The notes under the pieces are model-generated. The model was not told the origin of the DNA. It did no database searches and saw nothing but the letters and a program-made list of their open reading frames with translations. A stretch of DNA of 64,000 bases, taken from NCBI GenBank assembly GCA_030263475.1, contig SZPC01000003.1:62001-126000 (forward strand). Direction: 5' to 3'. Positions 1 through 9,800 of the stretch are shown here, in pieces; position 1 is the stretch's first letter, and every line of letters starts with the position of its first letter. Position numbers and translations under genes: made by a program. This DNA comes from OLB4 sp002050165. GTDB taxonomy: Bacteria > Bacteroidota > Ignavibacteria > Tepidaquicellales > Tepidaquicellaceae.

Positions 1-2
1 AA

Positions 3-1820
3 TTAGACAGGTTATTCGGACACCTCTCGAAGCAGGATTTGATTTGTTTCGATACAGAGACCACTTCTACCGATCCGATGCAATGCGAACTTGTCGGGTG
101 TTCATTTGCTTATAAAGAAGGTGAAGCATACTATATTCCCGTTAGCAATGAAAAGAATTCAAGCGGACAAAATGCGAATTCACTTTTCAGTCTGACTGCT
201 GAAAATGAAAAAATTTATCAATCACTGCCGATTGAAATCGTTATACGTAAATTAAAACCGTTACTGGAAAATAAAAAAATTAAATTTGTCGGACAAAATA
301 TAAAGTACGATTATATTGTAATGAAAAACTACGGAATCGAAATTGCAAATATTTACTTTGACTCTTTGATAGGAGCATACATACTTGATTCCGATGGAAG
401 CCACAATATGGATTATCTGTCAGAAAAATATCTCGGATATACTCCCATTTCAATCAAAGAGCTGATCGGTTCCGGCAAAAACCAAACCACAATTGATAAA
501 GTAGAAGTTGAAAAAGTAAGCGAGTATGCTGCGGAGGATGCGGATATAACACTCCAACTGTATCATCGTTTAAAATATGAACTCGAGAAAATTAATCTGT
601 ACAAGTTGTGTTACGATATTGAATTTCCCCTTGTGAAAGTTCTCGGTGATATGGAATTCGAGGGGATAAAGGTTGACAAAAATATTCTCTCAATAATAGA
701 TAAAGAGCTTGTAAAGTTGATTATTAAATATGAAAATGAAATATATAATCTCGCCGGGACAAAGTTTAACATTAACTCTACAAAGCAATTGTCTGACATT
801 CTATTCGGAGAGCTAAGTCTGAAGCCGTCGAGAAAAACGAAGACTGGTTATTCAACTGATTCCAAAGTGCTGGAGGAGATCAAGGATCAACATCCGATAG
901 CGAAGGCAATAATTGATTATCGAATGCTCACAAAACTGAAGAGTACGTACATAGAAGGTTTAACTAAAGCAATTAACCCCAAAACCGGCAGAGTACATAC
1001 TTCTTACAATCAGATTATTGCCTCGACCGGAAGGTTATCAAGCGTTAATCCAAACCTGCAAAATGTACCGATACGAACAGACGCAGGTAGGAGCATTAGG
1101 AAAGCATTCGTTCCCGGTAATCGTGAATCGTTAATTATGTCGGCAGATTATTCGCAGATAGAACTTCGGATTATGGCACACTTCTCTAATGATGAAAATA
1201 TGATCAGCGCCTTCAAGCGAAACCATGACATTCACACTGCAACATCAATGAGGATTTTCGGGGTCAAGAAAAGCGAAGTTACACCAAACATGCGGAGAAA
1301 AGCCAAAGAGGTGAACTTCGGTATAATTTACGGTATAGGAGCTTTCGGATTGGCGAACCGGCTGGAAATAAAAAACTCGGAAGCTAAAGATATAATTGAA
1401 AAATATTTCCGTGAATATCCGAAAGTAAGAGATTATATGGAACGGACTAAAGAGTTCGCTCACGATCATGGTTACGTTGAAACACTTATGGGAAGACGGA
1501 GGTATCTCCCGCAAATTAATAATCAAAACGCATCTGCACGAGCTGAAGATGAAAGGGCTGCTATCAACATGCCAATTCAGGGTACTGCTGCCGATATGAT
1601 TAAGATTGCAATGATTAATATACAGGAAGCATTTAAAAAGAAAAAGTACCGGACCAAAATGCTGCTTCAGGTTCACGATGAACTTATCTTTGAAGTCGCA
1701 AAAGTTGAACTTGAAGAAGTAAAAGATGTCGTAACCCGAAATATGAAAAATGCATTAAAGCTGAATGTCCCGATTGAAGTTGAAATAGGTGTCGGCGATA
1801 GCTGGTACGATGCACATTAA
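3..1820 (+). CDS. polA: DNA polymerase I, C-terminal part (5' end outside window)
   Basis: Repair and lagging-strand processing polymerase. The reading frame is open from base 3, so the gene begins before the window; the TTG at 39 is internal. What remains is the 3'-5' exonuclease and polymerase modules. Exo I (FDTETT, near base 48), Exo II (NIKYDYIVM) and Exo III (YAAEDADITLQLY) keep the acidic residues, so proofreading looks active, unlike in polymerases such as Taq. Polymerase motif A (DYSQIELR), motif B (RRKAKEVNFGIIYG) and motif C (VHDE) are all intact. The 5'-nuclease domain would lie upstream. There is no sign of frameshift. Identification is secure from the motifs; the full length is unknown. 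Confidence 0.97.
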   Translation, partial: LDRLFGHLSKQDLICFDTETTSTDPMQCELVGCSFAYKEGEAYYIPVSNEKNSSGQNANSLFSLTAENEKIYQSLPIEIVIRKLKPLLENKKIKFVGQNIKYDYIVMKNYGIEIANIYFDSLIGAYILDSDGSHNMDYLSEKYLGYTPISIKELIGSGKNQTTIDKVEVEKVSEYAAEDADITLQLYHRLKYELEKINLYKLCYDIEFPLVKVLGDMEFEGIKVDKNILSIIDKELVKLIIKYENEIYNLAGTKFNINSTKQLSDILFGELSLKPSRKTKTGYSTDSKVLEEIKDQHPIAKAIIDYRMLTKLKSTYIEGLTKAINPKTGRVHTSYNQIIASTGRLSSVNPNLQNVPIRTDAGRSIRKAFVPGNRESLIMSADYSQIELRIMAHFSNDENMISAFKRNHDIHTATSMRIFGVKKSEVTPNMRRKAKEVNFGIIYGIGAFGLANRLEIKNSEAKDIIEKYFREYPKVRDYMERTKEFAHDHGYVETLMGRRRYLPQINNQNASARAEDERAAINMPIQGTAADMIKIAMINIQEAFKKKKYRTKMLLQVHDELIFEVAKVELEEVKDVVTRNMKNALKLNVPIEVEIGVGDSWYDAH

Positions 1821-1878
1821 ATTAAAGTAACAAAAATTTTATACCCGCTCTTTTTTTTAACTGAAATAATATTTAAAA

Positions 1879-2349
1879 TTGTCCGGAATTGTTTCGAATT
1901 TTGTTGAAGTGTTTTTGTTCCGTTACTTCGAAGGTAAACCAAAGTACCTGTTATTGAAACGATCTGAAAAAGTTTCTACACCAAACATCTGGCAGGTACT
2001 CACAGCAACCATCAACACAGGGGAAACCGCATTTCAAACAGCTATCAGGGAGATTGGTGAAGAAACCGGATTAAAGGTAATCAATTTATATTCAGCTCCA
2101 TTTGTAAGTTCATTCTACAGGCAGGACACTGATTCAGTTCATATTGCACCGATTTTTATTGCTGAAGTATCCGATGGTTCAGTTGTAATTTCGGATGAAC
2201 ACACAGAATGTAAATGGTGTAATTTAGATGAGGCCATTAATTTGTTGTACTGGTTCAATCAAATCGAAAATTTAAAACTAACTGATATACACTTAAAGGA
2301 AGAAAAATATTTTAAGACATTAACTGAAACTAAAAAGATAAAACTATGA
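1879..2349 (+). CDS. Nudix hydrolase
   Basis: Small nucleotide-diphosphate hydrolase of 156 residues. The Nudix box is visible around residues 46-68, ending in REIGEETGL, with the metal-binding REUxEE core intact. The first glycine of the classic box is replaced by alanine. The start is a TTG at 1879; no ATG fits and no Shine-Dalgarno is visible. The substrate cannot be told from sequence; dihydroneopterin triphosphate or (d)NTPs are common in this size class. The stop overlaps the hldD start by four bases (ATGA), so the two genes are probably translationally coupled, but a functional link to heptose synthesis is not established. Confidence 0.85.
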   Translation: MSGIVSNFVEVFLFRYFEGKPKYLLLKRSEKVSTPNIWQVLTATINTGETAFQTAIREIGEETGLKVINLYSAPFVSSFYRQDTDSVHIAPIFIAEVSDGSVVISDEHTECKWCNLDEAINLLYWFNQIENLKLTDIHLKEEKYFKTLTETKKIKL

Positions 2350-3377
2350 TCGTTGTTACCGGTGGCGCAGGGTTTATCGGCAGTGCAGTAGTATGGCGGC
2401 TGAATCAACTCGGAGTTCAGAACATTATAATCGTTGATTCTTTCAAACCTGAAGGAAGGTTCTGGAACAAAGGTGAATCAAAAATCGAAGAGGAGATCTT
2501 ATATTCGGAAAAATGGAAAAACCTCGTCAATCTGAAATTCTTCGATATTTTCGATTCGGAAGAATTCGGACAAATGTGTTCACACGATTTTTTGAAGATG
2601 TCAGGAGTTGAAACAGTTATTCACCTTGGAGCTTGCAGTTCCACAACCGAGCGGAACTTTGACTTGTTGCTTAGAAATAATTACGAATATACAAAGTATC
2701 TTTGCGAGAAATGTATGTCCGCCGACATCAGATTTATTTACGCCTCTTCAGCTGCCACTTACGGCACAGGTGAGCATGGATACTCGGATGATGAAAAAGT
2801 AATACTGAATCTCAAACCACTTAATCCGTACGCGTATTCAAAACAATTGTTCGATCAGTGGTTGGTTCAGAATTCACTGACCGATAAGGTAGTAGGGTTA
2901 AAATTCTTTAATGTGTTCGGTCCTAATGAATATCACAAAGGTGATATGAGAAGCCTGGTATGCAAAGGTTTCGACCAAATCAAACAAACCGGAAGAATTG
3001 AACTTTTTAAATCGTATTCCGATTCTTATGCAAACGGCGAACAAAAACGCGATTTCATCTATATCAAAGATGCCGTTGAGATGACACTTTTCTTCTGGCA
3101 AAATAAAATTGTAAATGGAATTTATAATGTCGGAACTGGCATAGCGTCAACATTTAACGAACTTGTAAAACCTATTTTTAAATCTTTAAATATGCCTGAA
3201 AATATTGAATACATTGATATGCCTGAAAATCTCAAAAGTAAGTATCAGGATTTTACACAGGCTGATATGACAAAGTTACGAAGTGCTGGATATAAAAATG
3301 AAATTACACCATTAAGCGAAGCAGTAAGCGATTATGTTGAAAACTTTCTGAATAAAAGTGACAGATTCCTGAGTTAA
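2346..3377 (+). CDS. hldD: ADP-L-glycero-D-manno-heptose 6-epimerase
   Basis: Extended short-chain dehydrogenase that converts ADP-D-glycero- to ADP-L-glycero-D-manno-heptose, the donor for the LPS inner core. It is 343 residues, somewhat longer than E. coli HldD because of an insertion near residues 35-60. The NAD(P)-binding TGGAGFIGS lies at the N terminus. ACSSTTE, SSAATYG with the catalytic Y-x3-K (YAYSK), FNVFGPNEYHKG and QDFTQAD are all diagnostic of HldD rather than of other sugar epimerases. The start overlaps the Nudix gene by four bases. The matching kinase and adenylyltransferase (rfaE1, rfaE2) follow 2 kb downstream, separated by an exported deiminase. Confidence 0.95.
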   Translation: MIVVTGGAGFIGSAVVWRLNQLGVQNIIIVDSFKPEGRFWNKGESKIEEEILYSEKWKNLVNLKFFDIFDSEEFGQMCSHDFLKMSGVETVIHLGACSSTTERNFDLLLRNNYEYTKYLCEKCMSADIRFIYASSAATYGTGEHGYSDDEKVILNLKPLNPYAYSKQLFDQWLVQNSLTDKVVGLKFFNVFGPNEYHKGDMRSLVCKGFDQIKQTGRIELFKSYSDSYANGEQKRDFIYIKDAVEMTLFFWQNKIVNGIYNVGTGIASTFNELVKPIFKSLNMPENIEYIDMPENLKSKYQDFTQADMTKLRSAGYKNEITPLSEAVSDYVENFLNKSDRFLS

Positions 3378-3382
3378 ATATG

Positions 3383-3413
3383 TTGAAATTCGTCTAAATC
3401 AGATCTAGTTTAT
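3383..3413 (+). promoter_or_regulatory. Candidate promoter of the deiminase gene (TTG-N20-TAGTTTAT)
   Basis: TTG at 3383-3385 is followed after exactly 20 bases by TAGTTTAT at 3406-3413, resembling the Bacteroidetes -33 TTG / -7 TAnnTTTG promoter. Transcription would start near 3420, giving a leader of about 15 bases before the ATG at 3435. The last two bases of the -7 box are off consensus. The same spacing recurs at seven other units in the window. Confidence 0.5.
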
Positions 3414-3434
3414 ATTGCAAATTAAATTCAATAT

Positions 3435-5159
3435 ATGAAATTCACATTGACTCTTTTTGCTTTTTTATTTGCAGTGAATGTTTATCCACAGGATTTACCC
3501 AAAGGATTTACTGAATATGAATTTTCTATTTATCCGGAATACCGTACAAATTATTACAATTACATCCTGTCAGATTCACCCGATCCACCACCAGGACCCG
3601 TGCGTACTATGGCAGAGTGGGAGGAACTTCAAGCTATCCAGATTACCTGGTCAAGCTATAAACCGATACTAAGACAAATCATAACTGCAGCACAACAGCA
3701 ATGCAATGTTATAATTCTTTGCTCGGATTCTAATTCAGTAAAAAATGATCTCACCGGGAACGGAATTTCACTTTTAAATGTGAGGTATATCGAAGCGCCA
3801 TATAATACGGTTTGGTGCAGAGATTACGGTCCCTGGTCAGTTTACTCGAACGATTATGACACTTTAAGAATTATTGATTGGATATATAACAGACCACGAC
3901 CCTCTGACGATAACTCCCCCGTTTACTTCGCCCAATTCCTGAACGCACCATTGCATCAAACTATTCAATTTCCAAACGATCTGATAAACGCCGGTGGTAA
4001 CTTTATGACCGATGGACATGGAACCGGGTTCGCCTCAAAACTTGTGTTAATTGAAAATCCAACAAAAACCGAATCACAGATTGACGCTATCATGCAGGAA
4101 TATATGGGAATAGAGAGATACATCAAAATGGACACACTACTATACGACAGGATTCACCACATTGACATGCATATGAAACTTCTCGATGAAGAAACGTTAC
4201 TCGTTGGTCAGTATCCGGTCGGGATTGCAGACGGACCACGAATTGAACAAAATCTGAATTACATTTTAAATAATTTTCCAACTGCCTTCGGGAAAAAGTA
4301 CAAAGTTGTAAGAATTCCAATGCCTCCCAATCAGTACGGGCAATATCCGCCTCAATCCAATTATTACACTTATACAAATTCGCTCATCGTTAATAAAACC
4401 GTAATAGTGCCGATTTACGGATTACAACTCGATTCAACCGCTTTACAAATTTACAGAGATGCGATGCCGGGATATAATATTGTAGGGATAAATTCATCAT
4501 CAATGATTTCTGCGTACGGAACAATCCACTGCATTACGAAAGAAATTGGAGTGAATGAACCGATTTTCATTTCTCACTCTGCTTTAACGGATACAAATAC
4601 TACTTCACCGCTTGAAGTAAGTGCGTACATCAAAACTAAATCCGGAGTTCAATCAGCATCACTTTATTACACAACTGATACTACGGTAGCATATTCACAG
4701 ATTAATATGACAGTTTCAAATGACACTTTCTCTGCAATGATTCCCTCTCAACCTTTGGGGACGAAAGTCTATTACTACATTGCAGCAACATCGAACAATG
4801 GAAAAAACGTAAACAAACCTCTGACCGCACCTGAAGGTTACATTCAGTTTATCAGAGATGTTCCTGTAAATATTCGAAGTAACAATTCGATTGTCGAAAA
4901 CTTTAGATTATCGCAGAACTTTCCGAACCCGTTTAATCCTGTAACAAAGATTAGATATGAAATTCCACAAAATTCATTCGTTAGGCTTGAGGTTTTTGAT
5001 ATTGCCGGAAGGCTCGTTGCCCAGCTTGTAAATGATTTCAAATTAAAAGGTGAATACGAATTTGAATTTAATGCCAATGTAATTCCAAGCGGTGTTTATT
5101 TTTACAGGTTAATCACGCCAAATTTCAGCGACGTAAAAAAAATGGTAATCGTAAAATAG
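3435..5159 (+). CDS. Secreted agmatine/peptidylarginine deiminase-family protein with T9SS tail
   Basis: Guanidino-group hydrolase of the Porphyromonas-type peptidyl-arginine deiminase (PAD_porph) family, 574 residues. Layout: signal peptide (1-19); deiminase domain about 55-375 with Asp130 (WCRDYGPW), His242 and Asp244 (HHIDMH) and the catalytic Cys366 (GTIHCITKE); an Ig/fibronectin-like stretch about 380-475; and a T9SS type A sorting domain from about 495 (NFPNPFNP, then SGVYFYRL). The signal peptide and tail imply export and surface attachment or release through the type IX system. Cytoplasmic agmatine deiminases have neither. An Arg-x-Arg pair (residues 153 and 155) sits where P. gingivalis PPAD binds the substrate carboxylate, so protein-arginine citrullination is possible; agmatine is the alternative. 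Confidence 0.88.
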   Translation: MKFTLTLFAFLFAVNVYPQDLPKGFTEYEFSIYPEYRTNYYNYILSDSPDPPPGPVRTMAEWEELQAIQITWSSYKPILRQIITAAQQQCNVIILCSDSNSVKNDLTGNGISLLNVRYIEAPYNTVWCRDYGPWSVYSNDYDTLRIIDWIYNRPRPSDDNSPVYFAQFLNAPLHQTIQFPNDLINAGGNFMTDGHGTGFASKLVLIENPTKTESQIDAIMQEYMGIERYIKMDTLLYDRIHHIDMHMKLLDEETLLVGQYPVGIADGPRIEQNLNYILNNFPTAFGKKYKVVRIPMPPNQYGQYPPQSNYYTYTNSLIVNKTVIVPIYGLQLDSTALQIYRDAMPGYNIVGINSSSMISAYGTIHCITKEIGVNEPIFISHSALTDTNTTSPLEVSAYIKTKSGVQSASLYYTTDTTVAYSQINMTVSNDTFSAMIPSQPLGTKVYYYIAATSNNGKNVNKPLTAPEGYIQFIRDVPVNIRSNNSIVENFRLSQNFPNPFNPVTKIRYEIPQNSFVRLEVFDIAGRLVAQLVNDFKLKGEYEFEFNANVIPSGVYFYRLITPNFSDVKKMVIVK

Positions 5160-5190
5160 GATAAAACCATTTCGAGATAATTTTTTTAGT

Positions 5191-5228
5191 ACACCGGCTT
5201 CACCTTTGCGTGGTACCGGTGTTTTTTT
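5191..5228 (+). terminator. Rho-independent terminator after the deiminase gene
   Basis: ACACCGG (5191-5197) pairs with CCGGTGT (5216-5222) around an 18-base loop, and a run of seven T follows. It lies about 30 bases past the deiminase stop and separates it from rfaE1. Confidence 0.8.
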
Positions 5229-5341
5229 AGGATGGGAAAAATGTAACCATCGCAAAAGCTTTTCAACAAATAGACAATTATTTTCAAAAAAGATTATTCA
5301 CAGTGAAGTCTGTTAAGAGAAACATAAAATTTTTTATTTCA

Positions 5342-5372
5342 TTGAATAACCCTTCTATTGAAAGTAACTTGC
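5342..5372 (+). promoter_or_regulatory. Candidate promoter of rfaE1 (TTG-N20-TAACTTGC)
   Basis: TTG at 5342-5344, a 20-base spacer, then TAACTTGC at 5365-5372. The box ends four bases before the rfaE1 ATG at 5377, so the transcript would start on or next to the start codon, a leaderless or nearly leaderless mRNA. No Shine-Dalgarno is present upstream of this ATG, which fits. Confidence 0.5.
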
Positions 5373-5376
5373 CTGA

Positions 5377-6363
5377 ATGAATACAAGTATTAATTCAATT
5401 CTTGAGTATGTTTCTGAACGTAAAATTTACATTGTCGGTGATGTAATGCTTGACCGATATATTCTCGGTAACGTAAACAGAATTTCACCCGAAGCCCCCG
5501 TTCAGGTATTTGACCTCGAAGAAACAAGTAACAGATTAGGTGGCGCTGCAAATGTTGCACTCAACATTAAAATGCTCGGCTCAATTCCTGTAATGCTTGG
5601 TGTAATCGGAGATGATGAAAGCGCTGAAATTCTAAAAAATGCCTTTGAGAAAAACAATATTGATACTTCCGGTTTGATTACTGATTTGAACAGGTTCACG
5701 ACTACTAAAACAAGGTTAATTGCAAGTTCTCAACACTTATTGCGAATTGACTCCGAATCCAAAGAAGACATTGGCGCCGACATTGAAGATAAGATAGTAT
5801 CAAGGTTAAATGACGAAAAAAATGAAATTGACATAATAATACTTCAAGACTACAACAAAGGTGTACTTACGAAAAACTTAATCAGTAGAATAACGGCGTT
5901 CGCTAAAGATAACGAGAAGCGTGTATTGGTTGACCCAAAGTTTTTCAATTTTTTGGAATATAAAGGTGCTTTCGTCTTTAAACCGAACAAAAAAGAATTG
6001 CAGGAAGCGTTCACAAAAAAAATTAATACCGATGAAGAACTGATTGCAGTTTGTAGCGAACTTGTTGATATCATCGAGTGCAAATATCTCGTATTAACGC
6101 TTGGAGAAAAGGGAATGATAATGTTCAGCAAATCTAACGGTGTACCTGATTACGTTAAAATTCCTACACATGCCAGAAAAGTTGCTGACGTTTCCGGGGC
6201 AGGAGATACGGTTGTTTCAACACTTGCTGTATGCCTTTCAGGAGGAGCGGACATTTACGATGCTGTGAAGATATCTAATTACGCTGCAGGTATGGTTGTC
6301 GAAGAAATCGGAATTGTACCGATTACCAAAGATAACCTCATAAAACGTTTTCATGAACTTTAA
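5377..6363 (+). CDS. rfaE1: D-glycero-beta-D-manno-heptose-7-phosphate kinase
   Basis: PfkB/ribokinase-family sugar kinase (328 residues) that phosphorylates heptose 7-phosphate at C1 in ADP-heptose synthesis. It corresponds to the N-terminal half of E. coli HldE. Visible signatures are GDVMLDRYILGNVNRISPEAP near the N terminus, the PfkB glycine-rich GGAANVALN, and the C-terminal VSGAGDTV carrying the catalytic aspartate. The start is the ATG at 5377, which almost abuts a promoter-like element. It is followed after 18 bases by rfaE2, so the bifunctional E. coli enzyme is split into two adjacent genes here, as in several other lineages. Confidence 0.94.
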   Translation: MNTSINSILEYVSERKIYIVGDVMLDRYILGNVNRISPEAPVQVFDLEETSNRLGGAANVALNIKMLGSIPVMLGVIGDDESAEILKNAFEKNNIDTSGLITDLNRFTTTKTRLIASSQHLLRIDSESKEDIGADIEDKIVSRLNDEKNEIDIIILQDYNKGVLTKNLISRITAFAKDNEKRVLVDPKFFNFLEYKGAFVFKPNKKELQEAFTKKINTDEELIAVCSELVDIIECKYLVLTLGEKGMIMFSKSNGVPDYVKIPTHARKVADVSGAGDTVVSTLAVCLSGGADIYDAVKISNYAAGMVVEEIGIVPITKDNLIKRFHEL

Positions 6364-6381
6364 ATCATCAGAGGAGCTGCG

Positions 6382-6861
6382 TTGATACATACCATAGAAT
6401 CATTTAGACCTGTTCGGGAATTTCTTCTAAAATCCGGTAGGAAGCTTGTATTCACAAACGGTTGTTTCGATATAATTCATCGTGGTCACCTTGAGTATCT
6501 CAATGAAGCGAAATCACTTGGACATAAATTATTAGTTGGTATAAACTCAGATACTTCCGTAAAACAACTGAAGGGGGCTGACAGACCGGTTAATAATGAG
6601 TTGGATCGTGCATTTGTAATTGATAATCTGAAAACCGTAGATTACGTGATAATCTTTAATGATGAAACGCCCTATAACCTCATCAAATCAGTAAAGCCGG
6701 ATATACTTGTCAAAGGTGGTGATTGGAAACCGGATAAAATCGTCGGATCAGACATTGTTATCGAAAATGGCGGTGAAGTTAAAAGCCTATCCTTCATTGA
6801 TAATTATTCAACTTCTGCCATTGTTAAGAAAATAATCGCATCATCATCTAATGAACGATGA
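6382..6861 (+). CDS. rfaE2: D-glycero-beta-D-manno-heptose 1-phosphate adenylyltransferase
   Basis: Nucleotidyltransferase (159 residues) that makes ADP-heptose from heptose 1-phosphate and ATP, equivalent to the C-terminal half of HldE. The class I cytidylyltransferase-like motif is clear: TNGCFDIIHRGHLEYL, with HxGH for ATP binding, and a later KGGDW and a conserved STS near the end. Translation starts at a TTG at 6382 behind a good GAGGAG (6371-6376), five bases away, which decides the start. The end overlaps the start of the tamB-like gene by 11 bases, so rfaE1, rfaE2, tamB and perhaps rnr form one operon. Confidence 0.94.
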   Translation: MIHTIESFRPVREFLLKSGRKLVFTNGCFDIIHRGHLEYLNEAKSLGHKLLVGINSDTSVKQLKGADRPVNNELDRAFVIDNLKTVDYVIIFNDETPYNLIKSVKPDILVKGGDWKPDKIVGSDIVIENGGEVKSLSFIDNYSTSAIVKKIIASSSNER

Positions 6862-9800
6862 TAACGGAAACAATAGCGATACTTCTCAAAGGGAAGGAGA
6901 AAACCAACAACCCGGAGAAAAAAAAACTGTAGGGAAAAAACGGAATTTTCTGTTCAGGGTTTTCAGATTTGCCTTTTTCTCTACTTTTGTTTTCCTAACG
7001 ACTTTCGCAATTCTGTTACAGACCAGTTTCTTTAAATCATGGCTGCTACAAATCGGCTTAGACTACGTCAACTCAAACCTCGTTTATCCGGAAAGCAGAA
7101 TTTACGCTAAAGAACTTTCAGGAACACTGTTCAGTGGTATAACACTTCATGATGCTGGCATTATGGTAAACGAAGATACTCTGATGAAAGTAAAGCATTT
7201 TAATATCCGGTATTCAATCTTCAAACAACGACCTGAAAACATCCAGATAAAGAAAATTTATCTCGATACAGTTGGAATATATTTAACGAAATTTGAGACC
7301 TCACCCGATAGCTTAGACTGGAACATTAACCGAATATTCAAGATTACTCCTGACACAATACCTGATACGGTTGAAACGGAGTTTAACTGGAAATTTAAGG
7401 TTGATGAGTTCGTAATTAATAATGCGCATTTCAGAATACTTGCTGAAAACAAATCCGGAGAACCGATTTCAACCGTTGCAATGAATACGATTGATACTTT
7501 GAATACAGATTATCTCGATATTACCGATTTCAATCTTTCGCTAAATGGATATTATTCACCCTATCTTAAAGAGTTTGAAATTAAAGACCTACACTTCAAA
7601 ACTAATTCTGAATTTAATCTCGACAGTTTTTATGCCCTCGGAGTTTTTGACAGGAATTCGACAATACGGGAGTTAAGGTTAGTTACTGACCGAAGCAATC
7701 TTGATATTGATGTTGCTTCTATTGAAGGGATTAATGTAATAGATGGATTCGACTACGACCAGTTTGTAAAGAGCAATGTTAAGCTGAAAATCCTTGCCGA
7801 TAAATTTAATATGCGGGATTTGGCTTACTTTTTACCTTCTCTTAATTTCATGGATCATGAACTCTACCTTAAACTCCATGCATCCGATAACTATTCAGAT
7901 CTCTCAATTGAACAACTCGATTTAAAATTGCGGGGGTCGAGAATCGGTTTCTCAGGGCGGTTGAAAAATCTCGATAATCCGGAACGACTTTTCATTGATG
8001 TAACAGGAAATGATTTAACATTTGATCCGGGCGATACGAAATATCATTTACCCGGTTTGAATATCCCGGATTACTCACATCTTGGCATTGCAAAAGTACC
8101 GTTTATTAAGTTTACCGGTGAACCCCTGAGATTCAATACTGAATTTGACCTGCGTACAACTGTAGGTAACGTTAACGGTAGCGCATTCCTTGACCTCAAT
8201 CCGGTACAACCCATCTACAGAGCAGACATCAGAACAACAGAACTCAACATTGGAGGTATTGTTCAGGATGAATCACTCAATAGCAACATTAATGGTGAAT
8301 TCAACGCAGATGGAAGAAGTTTTGATTATAAGTCAATGAATACAAAGTTGGTTTACTCACTTCGAAATACGTCTTTCTATAAACATGATATAAAATCATC
8401 TGCTGGTATTGTTGAAATAAATTCCGGCGATATAAAACTGAATCTCGACGTAGATGCAACCGCAGTGAACGCACGAGTTGAGGGAAATGTAAACATAAGA
8501 AACCTTGATGCAATTACCTATGACCTTAGAGGTGTAAGCAAGCGCCTGAATATAAGCTCATTCACCGGCGACGCATCAACAGGTAGCAATTTGAATTTCA
8601 ATTTTGAATTGAAAGGAACAGGAATTGATCCGGAAAAAATTGCAGGAAATTTCAAATTTAATTTTCAACCATCAACATTCGCAAACCTTCAAATTCCGTC
8701 AATTGCGCTGGCTGCTGATATTAGTAATAACGGGAATCAAAAATCAATTGAGTTAGTATCTGATGTGCTCGATCTCAAAGCCAAAGGAAGATTCAACTAT
8801 TTATCGCTTTCAAATATTATAACCACGAACATTGATTATCTGATATCACACATAATCAAAGGCGATTACAATTTTGATTCAATTGATGTCGCGTACGGAG
8901 ATACAATCGAAAACTTATTTACCGGAGTTACTAACATCACGGCTAAAGAAATCATTCCGGTAACGGAACCGGCAGAAATAAATTACACTCTAAGAATCAA
9001 AAACCTCGTCCCGGTAAGGTCCTATCTTGATACGTCACTTCAGATTGTTGCAGATATCACCGGTTCACTGATTAACAACCAAAACAGTTTCCGTATGCTT
9101 GCCAATACAAATATCGCTGATTTGAAATACGGCGATTCTGTTTTAATAGCTCGTGATGCAAATATGATTCTCGATTTAAACACCGATTATAATAACAAAA
9201 ATTCGATGGGTAATGTGTACTTCACATCTGATTCTATTGTAACCGGAGGGATTTTGTTAGATACTTTAAAATTTGTATTAAATTTAGCTGATTCGAATAA
9301 ATTCATTATCAGCGCAGAAAAGGATACAAACATCTCAATATTCATGGATGGGTTTACAGAATTTTACAAAAACCGTTATACACTTTTCGCTGACTCTTTG
9401 AACATCTTATACAATAATTATACACTACGCAATCCTTTAACGAACCGGATTTCCTTTATTCCGGATACATCGAACCAAAGGATTAGATTCGATAAATTCA
9501 AGATAAGCACTATTGATAATCAACGCGTTGAGCTTGAAGGATTTTATTCATTAAACGATAGCAGCAACGTAGAGCTAACAGCGAACAATTTAAAGTTAAC
9601 TGAACTTCAAAAGATTCAGAATCCACGTTTGAAAAAGAACGATGAAATTAATGGTAACATCCGGAGATTGAAATTATTTTTCCGCAATAACCTTTCAAAT
9701 CCCGTAGTTTATGCTGAGATTAACACTGATCCGATACTAGTCGGCGGTGTGCCTTTTGGCAGACTTGACGCAGTTATTGATATGGGAAATGGCAGAATAG

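Noticed and set aside
1245..1676. 143-codon minus-strand frame inside polA.
   Set aside because: It lies fully within the conserved polymerase domain of polA, whose codon pattern explains the open opposite frame.
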